Shown here: one piece after another, positions 44,820 to 56,972 of the stretch | How positions within the stretch are numbered: position 1 is the first letter of the stretch | Layout of the letters: the number at the start of each line of letters is the position of its first letter | Assembly: GCA_023101885.1 (NCBI GenBank) | Contig: JALPQD010000231.1 | Location: 2,738,042 to 2,802,041, forward strand | DNA: 64,000 nt | Origin: Typhlomys cinereus | Lineage: Eukaryota; Chordata; Mammalia; Rodentia; Platacanthomyidae | Direction: 5' to 3' | The notes under the pieces: model-generated | The model's input: the letters and a program-made list of their open reading frames with translations, nothing else | Told to the model about the DNA's origin: nothing | Databases searched by the model: none | Position numbers and translations under genes: made by a program

Positions 44820-45040
44820 GTGATGAGATTCTGACTTAGCAGGAAGGCTAGGATCATTGTTTAACTATAATCATTTTTAACTGAATAGATTTGATTTCTC
44901 TGATCCAGTTAGCCTTATTAAATCAGAAGCTTGAGAATTGGCAGTTATGGGAGCTTCATATGGATAAAGAGCTGTAGAAGTTATTATCAGTCACTTCTCA
45001 TAGGTGACGGTCAGTATTAATTGTTACCTGATAACTAGGA
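44820..45040. other. AT-rich unique block, conserved-element candidate
   Basis: Motifs ttaactataatcatttttaa, ttagccttattaaatcaga and gtattaattgttacctgata with no repeat signature. Confidence 0.3.
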
Positions 45041-45044
45041 GGCA

Positions 45045-45455
45045 GGACTCTGGCACAGCTGAGGATTTTCTGGGTTAAGACTGGCCTCTAAGCAGATCTG
45101 TGGGGTTTGTACGCTTCTGTTAATGTGAGAAGAACCATTCCCTGGGCTCTATCCAGTAAAGAAAGGAAGCTGAATAGCAGTTATCAAGCAGCAGCATTCT
45201 TTTTTTTCTCTATTCTTGACTGGGGATAGGAGGTGGTAGATTCCAGGAGGGTGTGTGGCTCTGAAGTTTCTTGTAAGATTGTGTGCACGTCACTTTCCAG
45301 TGGAGCTCTGAGAATGTACTAGAGCTGCTTCAGGCCGGCATGACTGAACCTTTGCTGTCATGATGAACCGTGGCATGTGAACAATGAAATCCTTTCTCCT
45401 CTAAATTATTTGGTTTAGGTATTTTGTTACAACAACATGAAACAGAAACAGAGGT
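45045..45455 (+). mobile_element. MaLR-like LTR
   Basis: Phrases agaaccattccctgggctct, ttcttgactggggatagg, tgtcatgatgaaccgtggc, ggtattttgttacaacaac in MaLR order. Confidence 0.65.
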
Positions 45456-46489
45456 TGGGACTGAGAGAAATGGGGTCATTACCATGGTAAATTTGACCAT
45501 GTGATTTTCAAGTCTTTGGAGCTATTTTGTGGCAGGAATATGGAAGAGTTTGGAGTTTCAGGCTAGAAAGGCTGTCATATGTGGAAACAGAGTTGAACGG
45601 GTCATTCTGAGGGAGATACGGATTGTGACAATCCAGCTCTTGACATTTCAGAGGGGAATAAAGCTTCGTCACTTCCTGTGTTGCACGGGATCCAGTTTCC
45701 GTTGAAAACAAGCTTTATCAGGTAGCTGGATCGTTGCAGAAGAGGAAAGGCAGGACCCGACAGAACCGGCACACGGTCCCCAGGATTTCCCAGGCCAGTT
45801 CAGTCTCAGGGTGCGAGCACTACACTTTCATTACACCTCATAAAATAATTGTGCTATGCTAGGACAAGGACAGCTTCGTTGTCCTTGTGCTTCAAAGATG
45901 CAAAGTAAAGGAATCTCTTCGTTTTGGATGCCTTGAGTGAGCCCTGACGGAGGGTGGAGCAGAAGATTCCCTCCCCCACATAGCTACAACTTCCAGCACC
46001 CTGAATAATTTAGACTCCTACTTCATGCTCCTCCATCTGCCAGATGTGGTACTCGATTACAAGAGTGTATCTTCCCCTCAAAGTCAGTCTCTGGGCAGAT
46101 GTCAAGGTCTCCAAGACCGAGTCCTGCTCTGTCAAATCGCTTAGGTAGGCATTTACCCAAAGCCTTTGGTGGCTCGACCTAACCATTTCTGGGGGTGCTT
46201 GCTTGTCCTCAGCCGGCCCTGCTGCTTGGCGACTGTCAGGGTTTGAACACTACACTCGAAGGATGTATCTGCAGACGACGCCAGCTACATAAATTGTACT
46301 TAAAAGTGTCCATGTCTGAACATTTAATAGACACACCCATCACTCTGGACACCGGAACGATGATTTCATAGATCATGGAACTGTTCTGAACCCCTTCTAC
46401 TGACAGCCCTCATCTTTGAACTCATAGCTTTCTTCATTTATTGCAGCTACTTGAATCAGTTAAAACTTAGCTCACTCTCCCCTGGGTGA
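45456..46489. other. Unassigned sequence
   Basis: Nothing recognised beyond a weak 9-bp hairpin around 45862-45888. Confidence 0.35.
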
Positions 46490-46960
46490 TTTATTTGGTG
46501 TTTATGAGTCCATTTTTGACATCTTCTTCCATTTCTGCCGCCAAAATGATCTCACCCGTGCAGTCTTAGCAAAGACAGCATTTCCAACTAGAAAGGCACA
46601 TCCGGAAAATGCATTACCTTTAAATAGTGGGATTCATCATATCTGGGTTCACGCGTCTGATAGCCAAAAAGTGCCATTTCATTTCAGAAGACAAATTGCT
46701 TCTGTCGATGTAAACAGAATGCATTATTCCCTTTTAATAACCATTCTTAAGTATGCCGCGTATTACTTTTTCACAGCTGTATTCCAATAAGCCGTAGAGT
46801 AATTGCCAGCTCTCCTGTCTAATAGGTTCATTATTCTTTCCCCATAATTGCAGCCATTAAATGTTCAATTGTTAAATTTCCACTCCTACGTTTACTTAGT
46901 GTTACATTTTATAATGGGCCGTGTCGTTACAGCACCCCAGTGGCCCCGGCTGTTGTTTAG
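46490..46960. other. AT-rich unique block, conserved-element candidate
   Basis: About 470 bases of single-copy-looking sequence with cataattgcagccattaaat, gttcaattgttaaatttcc and ttccaataagccgtagag; several ATTA/TAATTG cores. Candidate enhancer by composition only. Confidence 0.4.
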
Positions 46961-47647
46961 AGAGCTTCCAAACGTCATGGACATCCCTGTGAAACAGACC
47001 TTCGCTTTGTTTGGTTTGTTCAGGAAATCCCACTGTGTCCACACCTTGACCTGCCCTTTTCTAGAACTCTCGAAATGCACTGGTTCTCACAGATCCCTAG
47101 CACTTTACTGTCAGTTTCAGGGCATGGCCTGAGCTGGGTCCTCGTGTGTCTGAGCGGAACCTCTCAGGTTAGCGCCATGATTCATCTGTTATAACAAGGT
47201 GGTGGAGTGAAGATTTCGCTGAGAAAATGAACACTTAAGATTTAATGGTTTCTTCAGGAGCGCTAATTTGTCTTTTATCTTTTTAAATGTGTGGGGCTTT
47301 TTTTTTAATCAAATAAGAGCTCCATCAGCCAGTGGTGATATGCTTGTTAACCCATAGTCTGGGTGCTCATTATCATAAGGTGAATTCCTGGCCAAGAGAT
47401 AATTCTGGGTATGTCACTTCCTATGGTCTGGCTCTCTTGCATGTCTGCTGCAAGAGACTGCCTTACTTTAGGGGCTTATACTGATGGAGGTGGGCAGGAA
47501 GGCAATATGAGATTTTAAACTCATTTGTAATTGAATAACTCCTTCGATTGGCTTCTGTTTGTTTACTTGCTTACTTTGAAGTCTCAAGATAAAGCCAATA
47601 GTCATTCATAAGATGAGATTCCTTCTTTCTCTCCCTTCCTCCTTCCT
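46961..47647. other. Unassigned sequence
   Basis: Nothing recognised. Confidence 0.35.
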
Positions 47648-47663
47648 CCTCTCTCTCTCTGTC

Positions 47664-47733
<70 letters not shown>
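47648..47733. repeat. CT microsatellite
   Basis: CT run with two GTCT interruptions, ending in CACACA. Confidence 0.95.
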
Positions 47734-47734
47734 C

Positions 47735-47812
47735 TTTCTTCCCCAGCCAGAACCTTAGGCATGTTAGGCAAGAATTCTACCTTGACCAATAGCCCCAGCC
47801 CTTAAGGCATCT
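47735..47812 (-). mobile_element. ID-like SINE, antisense
   Basis: Read antisense it opens agggctggggctattggtca and continues attcttgcctaacatgccta, the ID head. The CT tract beyond it would be the expanded tail on the SINE strand. Confidence 0.7.
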
Positions 47813-48067
47813 GCTGGGCATTCGATACTCCAGCATCACCCAGAAGCAGTGAGCCAGGCTCCAGGTTATTTTCAAGAGTTCTCCAACTGTCCATTCACCA
47901 GTTAATCAAGACTTTCAAGGTTATTTTATTTCTCCTCCTCTTATTACATTAGCTTTTATTTCCCTCTGAAGATGAAAAGAACTTTTATAGTCAATGGGAT
48001 GGCTTGTAATTTTGTCCAACGCATTTCAGCTCTGTGTTCTTTAGGGAATCCACTCTGCTTTAGAGTA

Positions 48068-48265
48068 TATTTCTTTCTTTCTCTCTCCCTCCCTCTCTTT
48101 CTTTTTCCTTCCTTTCTTTCTTTTTTCTTTCTTTCTTTCTTTTTCCTTCCTTCCTTCCCTCCCTTCCTCTTCCTTCCCTCCCTTCGTCCCTTCCTTCTTC
48201 CTTCCCTCCCTTTCTCCCTTCCTTCTTTCTTCCCTCCCTCCCTCCCTTCCTTCCTTCCTTCCTTC
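48068..48265. repeat. Pyrimidine tract, CTTT/CCTT
   Basis: About 200 bases almost without purines on the plus strand, giving low-complexity Phe/Pro/Ser or Lys/Glu frames. Confidence 0.95.
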
Positions 48266-48269
48266 ATTT

Positions 48270-51255
48270 TTAAAAGTGCAGTATAAGCCTATTCATAACA
48301 CAGTTCACATTATTGGATGTGGACAATGTCAAGCACACTCTGCCCTGTAACACAACATCTGTTTATCTGCCCTGATGTTATTAACAATGAAAACTATGAG
48401 CATCCAGCATCTTCCTTTCTCTGGACTATATGACTACAGAGATTTTTCCCACTCGTCTCTGTGCATGGGGGACGCCTAGCTTTCTTACTTACCAGAGAAG
48501 TCTCGTCTCACAAGGCTGGGTCCAGAGCTCACACACACACAGTTATACTCCTCTGGGTGCAGGGATGCCGCTGTCAACAGCAAAGAGCACTTGCCTGTAT
48601 TTATAAAGCAGCAAATGATAAATCATTTGAGAACTCAGACACTTCCATAGACAAACGGGTGGAGAAAACCACTTGCTGTAGGCCACCAGGCTGAGACCCA
48701 GGAAAGAATCCTCTCACAGTCGAATCTCTTCCACAGTGAGCCTCTCCCAAAACAGACGAAGAAACAACTGCAGAAGGAACTGACAGTGATTTATGGTTTA
48801 TTGTCCCCAGTAACTTTTCTTATAAAGAAGAAGAATTGGCAAACACATTAACGTGTTCTATGTGTCAAACTAAAGCTCTATCAAATGTCCCATTCCCAAA
48901 TCTTTTATCATATCAAAAACTCCATAAAGTACCTGGGTATTGTTTTTTTCATTGTGGTGATATAAATCTGGTAGAAAAACTTTAGATGAATTTAATCGCT
49001 GTTGATGAGAACTAAAGCATGCATCCTTTGTCCGCTGTGGCTGTGTATTAGGAGGAATGAGTGAGCACTGTCATCTGTGAGCAATGTGGAAAGGTATGCT
49101 TGTGGAAGTGCTATTTGGCAACCATTTTCTACAAAGCAACACTGTAAATATATCTTATTTTGCTCATCTACCCACAACACAATAGCCAAGGATGGGAAAG
49201 GCAAAGGCGCAGCATAGCGAGGGTCGATAAGAAAGCTGTATTGTCTGGTTAACAAAGAAAGCTACATTGCCTGATGAAGTCTAAGGAATCACCTAAGGAG
49301 AAAGCGACTAGATGGCTGCGGAAATAATTGGGGAAAGTGAAAAGATGAGTCTCTGTCTCGCTGGAAACAGGCTCCCCGCCTGTCTTATTAGGCAGGCAAT
49401 CTTCTGCTGGCAACATATTTTGGAGAATGGTTTGTTCCCTAAAACAGAGAAGTAGCAAAAGATCTGCCAATCGCAGAGAGACTTTCAGAGGGGTTAGCTC
49501 TGTGCAGGATGCAGTTAGCTCATCATGTTCAGAAGGATTTGGAAGGCATGACATAGTCATGGAAAAAAGTGGGTCTTTTTAGAGTTTCCCTGTCTCCAAA
49601 TCTTTGAGATCTTCACAACTAAGGAAAATTTAGACAAGTCTCCTCACTCGTGTATGCAAGCTCATTCCAAGCTTGGTTAGATCTTTGAAAGATCTCCAAA
49701 TAACAAACATTGTGATGATTTATTCAGTCAAACTGTTCTACATGGTAAGACTTGGTGCAAATACTGAGATATATGTATGAAGAGTATAAACCATGAACTC
49801 GGGATGGGATCCTCTGGTCACATCCTCCATTCTATGGCACACTGAATGACTCATAAGAACAAATCCATGCATATTATATATGTCAAGTTCAGAGATTCGA
49901 AAAATCTTAAATAATTCTCTGGATAGAAGGCACTCCTTACCCACCTGTGGCCCTTTCTCCAAGCTCAAGACTAGAGAGAGTTAAGAATCCATAGAAAGGT
50001 CTGAGTTTCCCAAAGCCTCTGAAAGCAACGTGAGACACTCCTGGACAGCAGAAGCTAGCTGACTCTGGGCGTGTGATGGGGTGGGAATGGGTGACAGTCA
50101 GCCTGAAACAGAAGAGAAACAAGGCAGGTGGGTAAACCTGGTGGCTTGTCCACCCCCATAGGAAGCGGAGCAGAACAGAAACCAGAGGCCACATCCTGTG
50201 TCACTAGTTGACCTTTGCTAGTAAAGAAATGCGACCTCTTTCCTTTCTCATGTATGTGCATATTTATGTGGGCTGTGCACATGTGTGCATGTGAAGGTCA
50301 GTCTAATTTCATCCTTTGCTTGGGCTGAGAGTCAAAATTAGAAATGGAAACTAACATGTTTTGCATCTGTGGAGAAAATCACACAGGCTTTTATCCTTTT
50401 TCACACAATATAATAAGCTATATTAACTTGTTTTCCTAATTGTAAATTCTGGGGCCAAACCTAAAGTAGATGTGATGGAGTTGCCTTTACCTAGTGCTAC
50501 TTTCACGTGGTCCTCTGTGTTTGCCATGTTTTGCAGAAATGTTTTTTTTCCTTTCTTCAATAATCTTTTACAATTCTTCATGTGAAAATGAAGCCAGTCT
50601 CTTGAGCTGCCTTTGAGAATGCCCATCTTTCTTTATATTTCCTGAATAGTGTGGGGTTCAAGTACCTTTTTTGAATGTTTGGTGAAGCTGCATGAAAAAC
50701 TCTGTTTCAAGATTTAAAAAAAAATACATCGAATTATCTTCCCTCCTTCATCTTGAAAGTTAATCATATTGCTGCCATCTTAAATTCAGTGTTTAAAGGC
50801 TACTTTTTCAATATAAGGGTGCAGGAAAAAATAAAGGTAACATTTATAGCAATTTGAACTGTACAATTCGAATATACAGTTGAAGACGCATCTCATTCGC
50901 TTCTGAAAGGCAAGGCATCAAGTCACCCCGGTCACGGCATGTTCAAGCTGCCCTGAAGCTGCCATTCATGGCCATGGTACACATCATCGCTAAGCCAGCG
51001 TTTTCAGCTGTGAATGAAGTGAGCTTTAGTCTTGTAGTAGCCACAGCCACTAGAGAGACGGAGAAGCACGGCCAGAGCCAGCATCTCTGTCAGAGAATAT
51101 TCATCCCCCATAGTCCTGGTGGGGTGGGCAATGCTGCCCCTGGCTTCACACTGGGGCCTCATGCAGCTGAGTTATCCACAGCTCTGAATGGGGCTCATTT
51201 CAGTTGCTTGAGATTTGGCCATGTGATTTTTTTAATGATAATTGTATTTTAATAT
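48270..51255. other. Long unassigned stretch
   Basis: About 3 kb without a recognisable gene, SINE, L1 or LTR. Frames are short. Composition is AT-rich with no strong motif clusters. The longest plain gap of the window. Confidence 0.4.
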
Positions 51256-51705
51256 AAAATTTCATATTTTATTACATAATAGAACTGACTATATTCTGGT
51301 ATATATGCTGGATTGTGACTTTTGACAGCATGTGAATTTGAAAACGCTTCCAATACAGGTATTTCGCATATCTCTAGGGTGCATCCTACGGAAGCTTCTC
51401 TGTATGTGCTCTCAGAGGCATATTCAAAATGGATCATAGCAGAACTGTTCAGAATTCAAAAAATTGGAACACAAATGCCAATCAACATGAAATCGAATAA
51501 ATAAGTGATTGCCTATTCCCATAATCAAGTAATATTTTCAAATCCTACTTAGAAGTAAAAATAAACAGGCTATAGATATATACGCCAAGAGGAATGATGC
51601 TCAAAAAAATAATTTTATTGACAACATCAAGTTACCAAAGAATACGTGTCTAATTCCATCCATGTAAATTCACAACTGAGGTCTAAAAGTATATTAGTGG
51701 TTTGT
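51256..51705 (+). mobile_element. Degenerate LINE-1 3' end
   Basis: Phrases tcaaaaaattggaacacaaa, gccaatcaacatgaaatcg, taccaaagaatacgtgtct and ccatgtaaattcacaactg follow L1 3' order. Broken frames. Confidence 0.6.
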
Positions 51706-51839
51706 TAAACTTTTTTTTGAAAAGAAGGAAAAAAGATAGCACACAATTCAAGGTCATAAGTGACCCAGACCCAGGTCCCCTCTGCAGAAGAAGCCCTGCA
51801 GTGGGGCCATAGGAGCATCAGACAGTGACTAGGGCTCCC

Positions 51840-52245
51840 TGCGGTAGACAGGAGATGCATGCGCATCATGCAGCAGGCGGGAGATGCGTGCACTTCTTGC
51901 AGCAGGCGGGAGATGCATGCACTTCTTGCAGCAGGTGGGAGATGCATGCACTCTGCAGCAGGCGGGAGATGCATGCACTTCTTGCAGCAGGCGGGAGATG
52001 CGTGCACTTCTTGCAGCAGGCGGGAGATGCATGCGCATCATGCAGCAGGCGGGAGATGCGTGCACTTCTTGCAGCAGGCGGGAGATGCATGCACTTCTTG
52101 CAGCAGGTGGGAGATGCATGCACTTCCTGCAGCAGGCGGGAGATGCATGCACTCTGCAGCAGGCGGGAGATGCATGCACATCATGCAGCAGGCAGGAGAT
52201 GCATGCATTCCCTGTAGCAGGCAGGAGATGCATGCACTTCCTTAT
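51840..52245. repeat. 29-bp minisatellite with 27-bp variants, about 14 units
   Basis: Unit of the type cagcaggcgggagatgcatg plus cacttcttg. Variants end in ctctg (27 bases), cgcatcatg or cttcctg. The cgcatcatg variant (or its near relative cacatcatg) recurs at 51861, 52033 and 52176. All six frames stay open, producing Cys/His-rich pseudo-proteins of up to 162 residues that are not genes. Confidence 0.95.
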
Positions 52246-52429
52246 ACTACAATGAAATTCAGTGAAGCAGAGCATCACATAGAACAATATGGCAGTGTCG
52301 TGAATTATGATTAGCATGATCTTATGAACCAGCCCCCCCCATGAGAAAATGTCAGCAAAACTGGGGAGTGATTGTTTTGTAAGACCCAGGTAGACCCTTC
52401 TGGTTGTGCTTCTCTATAATGGTCAAGAG

Positions 52430-52805
52430 AAGCTGGTGGTTGAATGCTTTTGGGAGATGAGCAAGGTACCGGTACTTTTCCGATGCTGAGACAAGAACTT
52501 CAGTAGGGATGATAGATCTGTGACTCATGGCTTGGGGGGTAAAGTCCATGGGATATGGTTGCAGGCAGTTCCGGAACAGCATATGGGAGCGGCTGGGGCT
52601 CTTCCTCATACAGGCAGGAGAGAAAAGACTGAAGAGGTTTAGTGGACAAACCTCAAGCCTCCCTCCCCAGTGAGCTCTTACCCCCAATGAGGCTCCACCT
52701 ACCAGAAGTACTATAATCTCCCGAACACCGCCAATGCCCCCAGAGACTAAGTGCTCAAACATTTGAGCCTGTGTGGGTCCTTTCACATTCAAACAATAGC
52801 GAGCA
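52430..52805 (-). mobile_element. MT/ORR1-like MaLR LTR, antisense
   Basis: Order gatatggttgcaggcagttc, tagtggacaaacctcaagc, acccccaatgaggctccacc, aagtgctcaaacatttgagc in the antisense LTR plan. The 187-residue minus frame 52352-52915 lies across it. Confidence 0.7.
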
Positions 52806-52909
52806 ATGTTTCCGTTTCCAGGCAACATTGAGCAATTAATAATTAAACTGCATTTATTCATCTTGCACAATTTTCCACATGCATAAAAGTCCATAATTGT
52901 GGAAGTTAA

Positions 52910-53345
52910 AAGCATGCACAGACATGCATGTTACATAATGCACACAGAGCAAGGGTACACACATATTACCTTACACGCAGAGATAAGGCTACGTGTACAT
53001 GACATGATGCATATTGACACAGGGATCCATGCATGTTACATATTGCATCCAGATATGCATATTACATATTGCATCCAGATATAGGGATACATGCAGATTA
53101 TATGATAGATCAGACACCGGGATACATACACATTACACAGTGTACACAGACACAAGGATACACACTTCACATAATGCATACAGATACAGGAATACATGTG
53201 TGTTATATATTACATACAGATTCAGGGATATATAACATTGTAATATGCATGCAGACACAAGAATACATGCACATTAATTACATGATGGGCACACAGAGAT
53301 ACACACATTATATGGTATGCACAGACTCAGGGATACAGGTATGTC
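52910..53345. repeat. Degenerate ~45-bp tandem repeat
   Basis: Loosely repeated phrases such as gatacatgcacattacata, gggatacatacacattaca and atgcatgttacatattgca with irregular spacing of about 35-50 bases. Confidence 0.75.
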
Positions 53346-53517
53346 TTATTCTCAGTTCTGTTTACTAAATATACTGGAATGAAGGTTGGTGTTAATGTGT
53401 GGTGCTGGGAATCAGTGCCCAGAAGTCAAGATGTAACGGTTCTCTGCTTCCCAATAGGCTAGTGCCTTTGCTAACCGTGTTTACACTGTCTCCGCATCCA
53501 AGTGTGCTGCGAAGGTA

Positions 53518-53557
53518 TATTAGTCAGGGTTCTTGAAGAAAAAGAATCTATAGAATG

Positions 53558-53612
<55 letters not shown>

Positions 53613-54195
53613 CAAGTTTATTAAAAATAACTCGATAAAAATAGTGTCCTTCAAGGTAGCCCCCCGCAGCAGCCTCTTTCCTGGCTGGAATGTTCCACAA
53701 AGCCAAAAGATCCCAAGAAGGTCTCAAGCCTTTGCTCCTCTGGAGGGTTGAAGATGCCAAGTTCCGACATCAATGAAGAACAGCTGGGCTCCGACGTCGG
53801 CGATGAACAGCGAACAGCAGCGAGGGCTGGAGACCAGGCTCCAAAGGCAGCGGGGACAGCAACAACTTGATGGAAAAGGTGAAGCTCCAAGTCAGCCAAG
53901 GACGGAGGCAGCAGCAGCAACAAAGAAGGACACATGCTCTAAAGGAGAACAACGTGCATGCAGAGTGGACTCCACAGCAAGTCGACCCCCGATAAGGGAA
54001 GAGCAAGTCCCTCCTCCTTGCACCTCCTATTTTCCGTCCACCACTGGAAAGTACCACTCACTGTGGGCTGGGTTCTCCACAGCAGTCAGTCAAGTATCTG
54101 CAGGCTTGTTCAGGGGCCATTCCAACCATTAACCTTCCACAGCTGTGCCCCAAACAGTCTGCATCTGTCAAGTTGACATCAAAATGCAACCATTA
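53518..54195 (-). mobile_element. MaLR-like LTR containing a GT tract, antisense
   Basis: Starts attagtcagggttcttgaag (antisense LTR end) and ends caagttgacatcaaaatgc. A GT run sits at 53560-53609 and an AGC-rich stretch near 53790-53930. Same family as 1-142. Confidence 0.75.
53560..53609. repeat. GT microsatellite
   Basis: About 25 GT units inside the LTR. Confidence 0.95.
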
Positions 54196-54419
54196 CAGAA
54201 GGGAAGTGCGCACTGACTGTGGAGCCCTGTGACACTATCCAATGGGACAATTTATGCTATACATGCTTGTGATAACTCTCCCCATGCTAAAATGACTGCA
54301 TTCCCACCGACACGACATAAGGTTTCCACACATGTCCTCATTATCCCACTCTTTACTAATTCTATCTCCCTTGACCAGCTCTGGTTTCATTGCATTTGAT
54401 AAAATATAGTAATCATTTA

Positions 54420-54945
54420 CTAAGCACAATGGAAAAAACAAAACAAAACAAAATATCATCATCAAACATTTAAAACCATCACAGGCCTATTCAGTTTCAC
54501 ACATTTTCTTTCCACTCACGTGCACATTTTAAACAGATGCAGCCATAATGTACATAATATTTTAATTCCACTGTTTCCTTTTAACATCAGAGCACAAACA
54601 TTTTTCTTTATCATTCATGGTCTTCATAATTATAATTTTAATGGCTGAATAATATTCCATAGACTAACTGTTTCCGTAATTTACTCAACGATTCCACAAC
54701 TGCTTCATGCGTACATTGCTTCTGAGATGCATTGCAGTCGCTGTTTCAGGAAGCTGCGCTAAGAGCACTCTTTTGCAGCACATAGATTTCCTGCTTCTAT
54801 AGACTGTCTCTCCTGGGATGCAGTCCCCACAGTCATTCCTGGGTTAAAGGCTGTGAGCATTCTGTCCTTACCGTCCATCTCTACATTGCGTACAAGAGGA
54901 TTATACAAGTTTGCAGTTGCCCAACGTGCCTGCTTAAATGCATCC
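54420..54945 (-). mobile_element. Degenerate LINE-1 3' end, antisense
   Basis: Antisense L1 string: tttaatggctgaataatatt, ccatagactaactgtttccg, tcctgggttaaaggctgtga. Heavily decayed. Confidence 0.65.
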
Positions 54946-54947
54946 AG

Positions 54948-55262
54948 ACTGGGGAGACAGCTTCATGTGAAAGCACAAGGACTTGAGTCTGAACTCACAT
55001 AAAGTAAGCCAGGCATGGTGGTACGCGTTTATAATCCCAACTCTGGGGGGACAGAGAAAGGCGGATCCCTGGGGCTTGGTGGTCAGCCAGCGTGGCTTAC
55101 TCGATGATTTCCAGACCCTGATTAATGAGAGAAAACATAAAGCAACTGGAACACATCCCAGAAACAGTAGTCAAGGTTGTTCTTAGATCCCTACACCCAC
55201 ACTCATACACGCATATGCACACCTGCACATATCTGCACACATGTGCATACCTCACACACAAA
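54948..55262 (+). mobile_element. B3-like SINE
   Basis: Contains gccaggcatggtggtacgcg and ggatccctggggcttggtgg, then a CACA-rich tail. The B1-like middle plus tRNA-type head is the B3 layout. Confidence 0.75.
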
Positions 55263-55900
55263 AATATATACATGAAAATGTAACCAACTGCCCCTTGTGG
55301 AGATTAGCCCTCTCTGTTTTCCTAAGCTCCCTCTCCCAAGATAAAAGCTGTTTGGTTCTTTGTTTACCTCCTTTTGTCAAATTAAAGCTTCCCTGGATCT
55401 GGTTAGCCCATACAGTCTCTACCCATAGATGACTGACTGCCTGCCTGCCAGGAGTCTTCTGAGGTGCTGGGCCCAGCGGCGGGACTCTAGTCTCCCCAGG
55501 TACCGTCTTCTGTTTGCTGGGAAGGTGTCACGTGATGCAGGGCTTTCCCTGGCCTAAGTGCATCTCAGGGTTTTCTTAGGAAGATGCGGTGAGGTTGTCC
55601 CTTCTGGGAGGACATCTGTCCCAGGATGCATGACTGAGCTACATCTTGAGCTTTCTTCACACTGCCTTCCATGTGGCTTCCTACAAACATTTCTTCTAGA
55701 AGACACTCTCTGTTTGCACTGCTCTTCTGTCATGAGCAAGGACCTTGGAATCTAGCAGCCTGGCTTGGAATCTAGCAGCTGAGACTTCCTGTCATCCTCA
55801 CTTTGAAATATCACAACCCCAGAGGTCATGAACACTAATTAATACTCTCGGATAGGCCTGGATTCCTGGATTGGAGAGTTGGTCCTATGTAAAGTCAACA
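55263..55900. other. Unassigned sequence
   Basis: Nothing recognised. A short tandem match of gcctggcttggaatctagca type occurs near 55750-55780. Confidence 0.35.
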
Positions 55901-55904
55901 GAAA

Positions 55905-56215
55905 ACTGGGGAGATAGCTCAGTGGTTAAAGCTTTTTAGAGGACCTGAGTTCATATTCCCACATCCCACATTAAAAAAATTACAAGCAGCAGCTTATAAA
56001 TCCGATCCTGTAAAGAAGCGGCTAGGAAAGCCCAGAGCAAAGCAGTGAGGAGGCAGAACGGTTTATGATGACCCCTCTTGGACCGCCACAGGCACACATA
56101 CTCAAGTGCACTTTTATACATACTTCCGTCTACCCACATGCAAGCACACACACATATATGCATGTACCTATACACACATACATTCATACATCCTATACCC
56201 ATGTACATGAAGAAA
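55905..56215 (+). mobile_element. B2-lineage SINE with CA-rich tail
   Basis: Head ctggggagatagctcagtgg, ggacctgagttcatattccc, body shared with 19418, then a CACA tail. Confidence 0.75.
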
Positions 56216-56700
56216 AAAAGTCAGTCAACCAGAAATTGGAGGGAATGTTACCCTAATTTCACCTTATTTTCTTTCTCTTATTGTCTTCTATTCTACTCTT
56301 TTAACCACTTTTTCCATTTCTCCCTTGCCCAAGTTGAGCTCTGCCAAGCGTTCAGACCCATAAGTAAGCAGCACGCATACAAATGAAATCACTTTGCACC
56401 ATAGCCACAGGGAGAGGCCCCAAGAAGCCCGTGGACGGAAGCATGTAAATGACTGCTTCATGGTATGCAATGCTGAAATGCCAAATATGGTGATTTCTCC
56501 TTTCGTCTCTTTCCACGTGTCAGATCAAACATCTGTCAGAAGCACTGAAAGAAAACCATGTTGAGATGTGCGTTTCAGAAATCAGACTCACAAAAAGCCT
56601 CTTCCTGAGATTGTGTCTTATCTTGGTTTCTTTCGCCTGCTGAATATCTGGAAAAGGAATAGCCGTTCTTTATGCAGTGGAACAGTAGATATGTAATTTA
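56216..56700. other. Unassigned sequence
   Basis: Nothing recognised. Confidence 0.35.
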
Positions 56701-56702
56701 TC

Positions 56703-56972
56703 CCCCCACACATGCATATGCATGCACTTGCACACACACCCAGGTACATACACATGTGTGGCAGACATACTAGGTTACCTCAAACACATACGCACATACA
56801 TATGCACAGGAAGAACAGTAGACATGCAAGTTAACATACACACATGCACACACACACACGCATATACACACATATGGCAGATATACTAAGTTGGCCCAAA
56901 CACATACACACATACATGCAAACACACACGCTGCATGCACGCATGCACGCACGCGCACACGCACACGCACAA
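56703..56972. repeat. CA/CATG-rich tract with a duplicated block
   Basis: Two similar stretches (around 56758 and 56877) share ggcagatatactaagttggc-like sequence followed by CA-rich runs, so a segment of about 120 bases appears duplicated. Confidence 0.8.

Noticed and set aside
45862..45888. 9-bp hairpin as a structured RNA
   Set aside because: Stem of nine pairs with a 7-base loop is common by chance in 64 kb.
51840..52245. CRISPR-like array
   Set aside because: Units are contiguous without unique spacers, and the DNA is mammalian.
51829..52317. Cys/His-rich frames of 100-162 residues on both strands
   Set aside because: They come from a 29-bp tandem repeat without stop codons and have matching frames in all six readings.
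52352..52915. 187-residue minus-strand frame
   Set aside because: Lies mostly across an antisense MaLR-like LTR; no domain.
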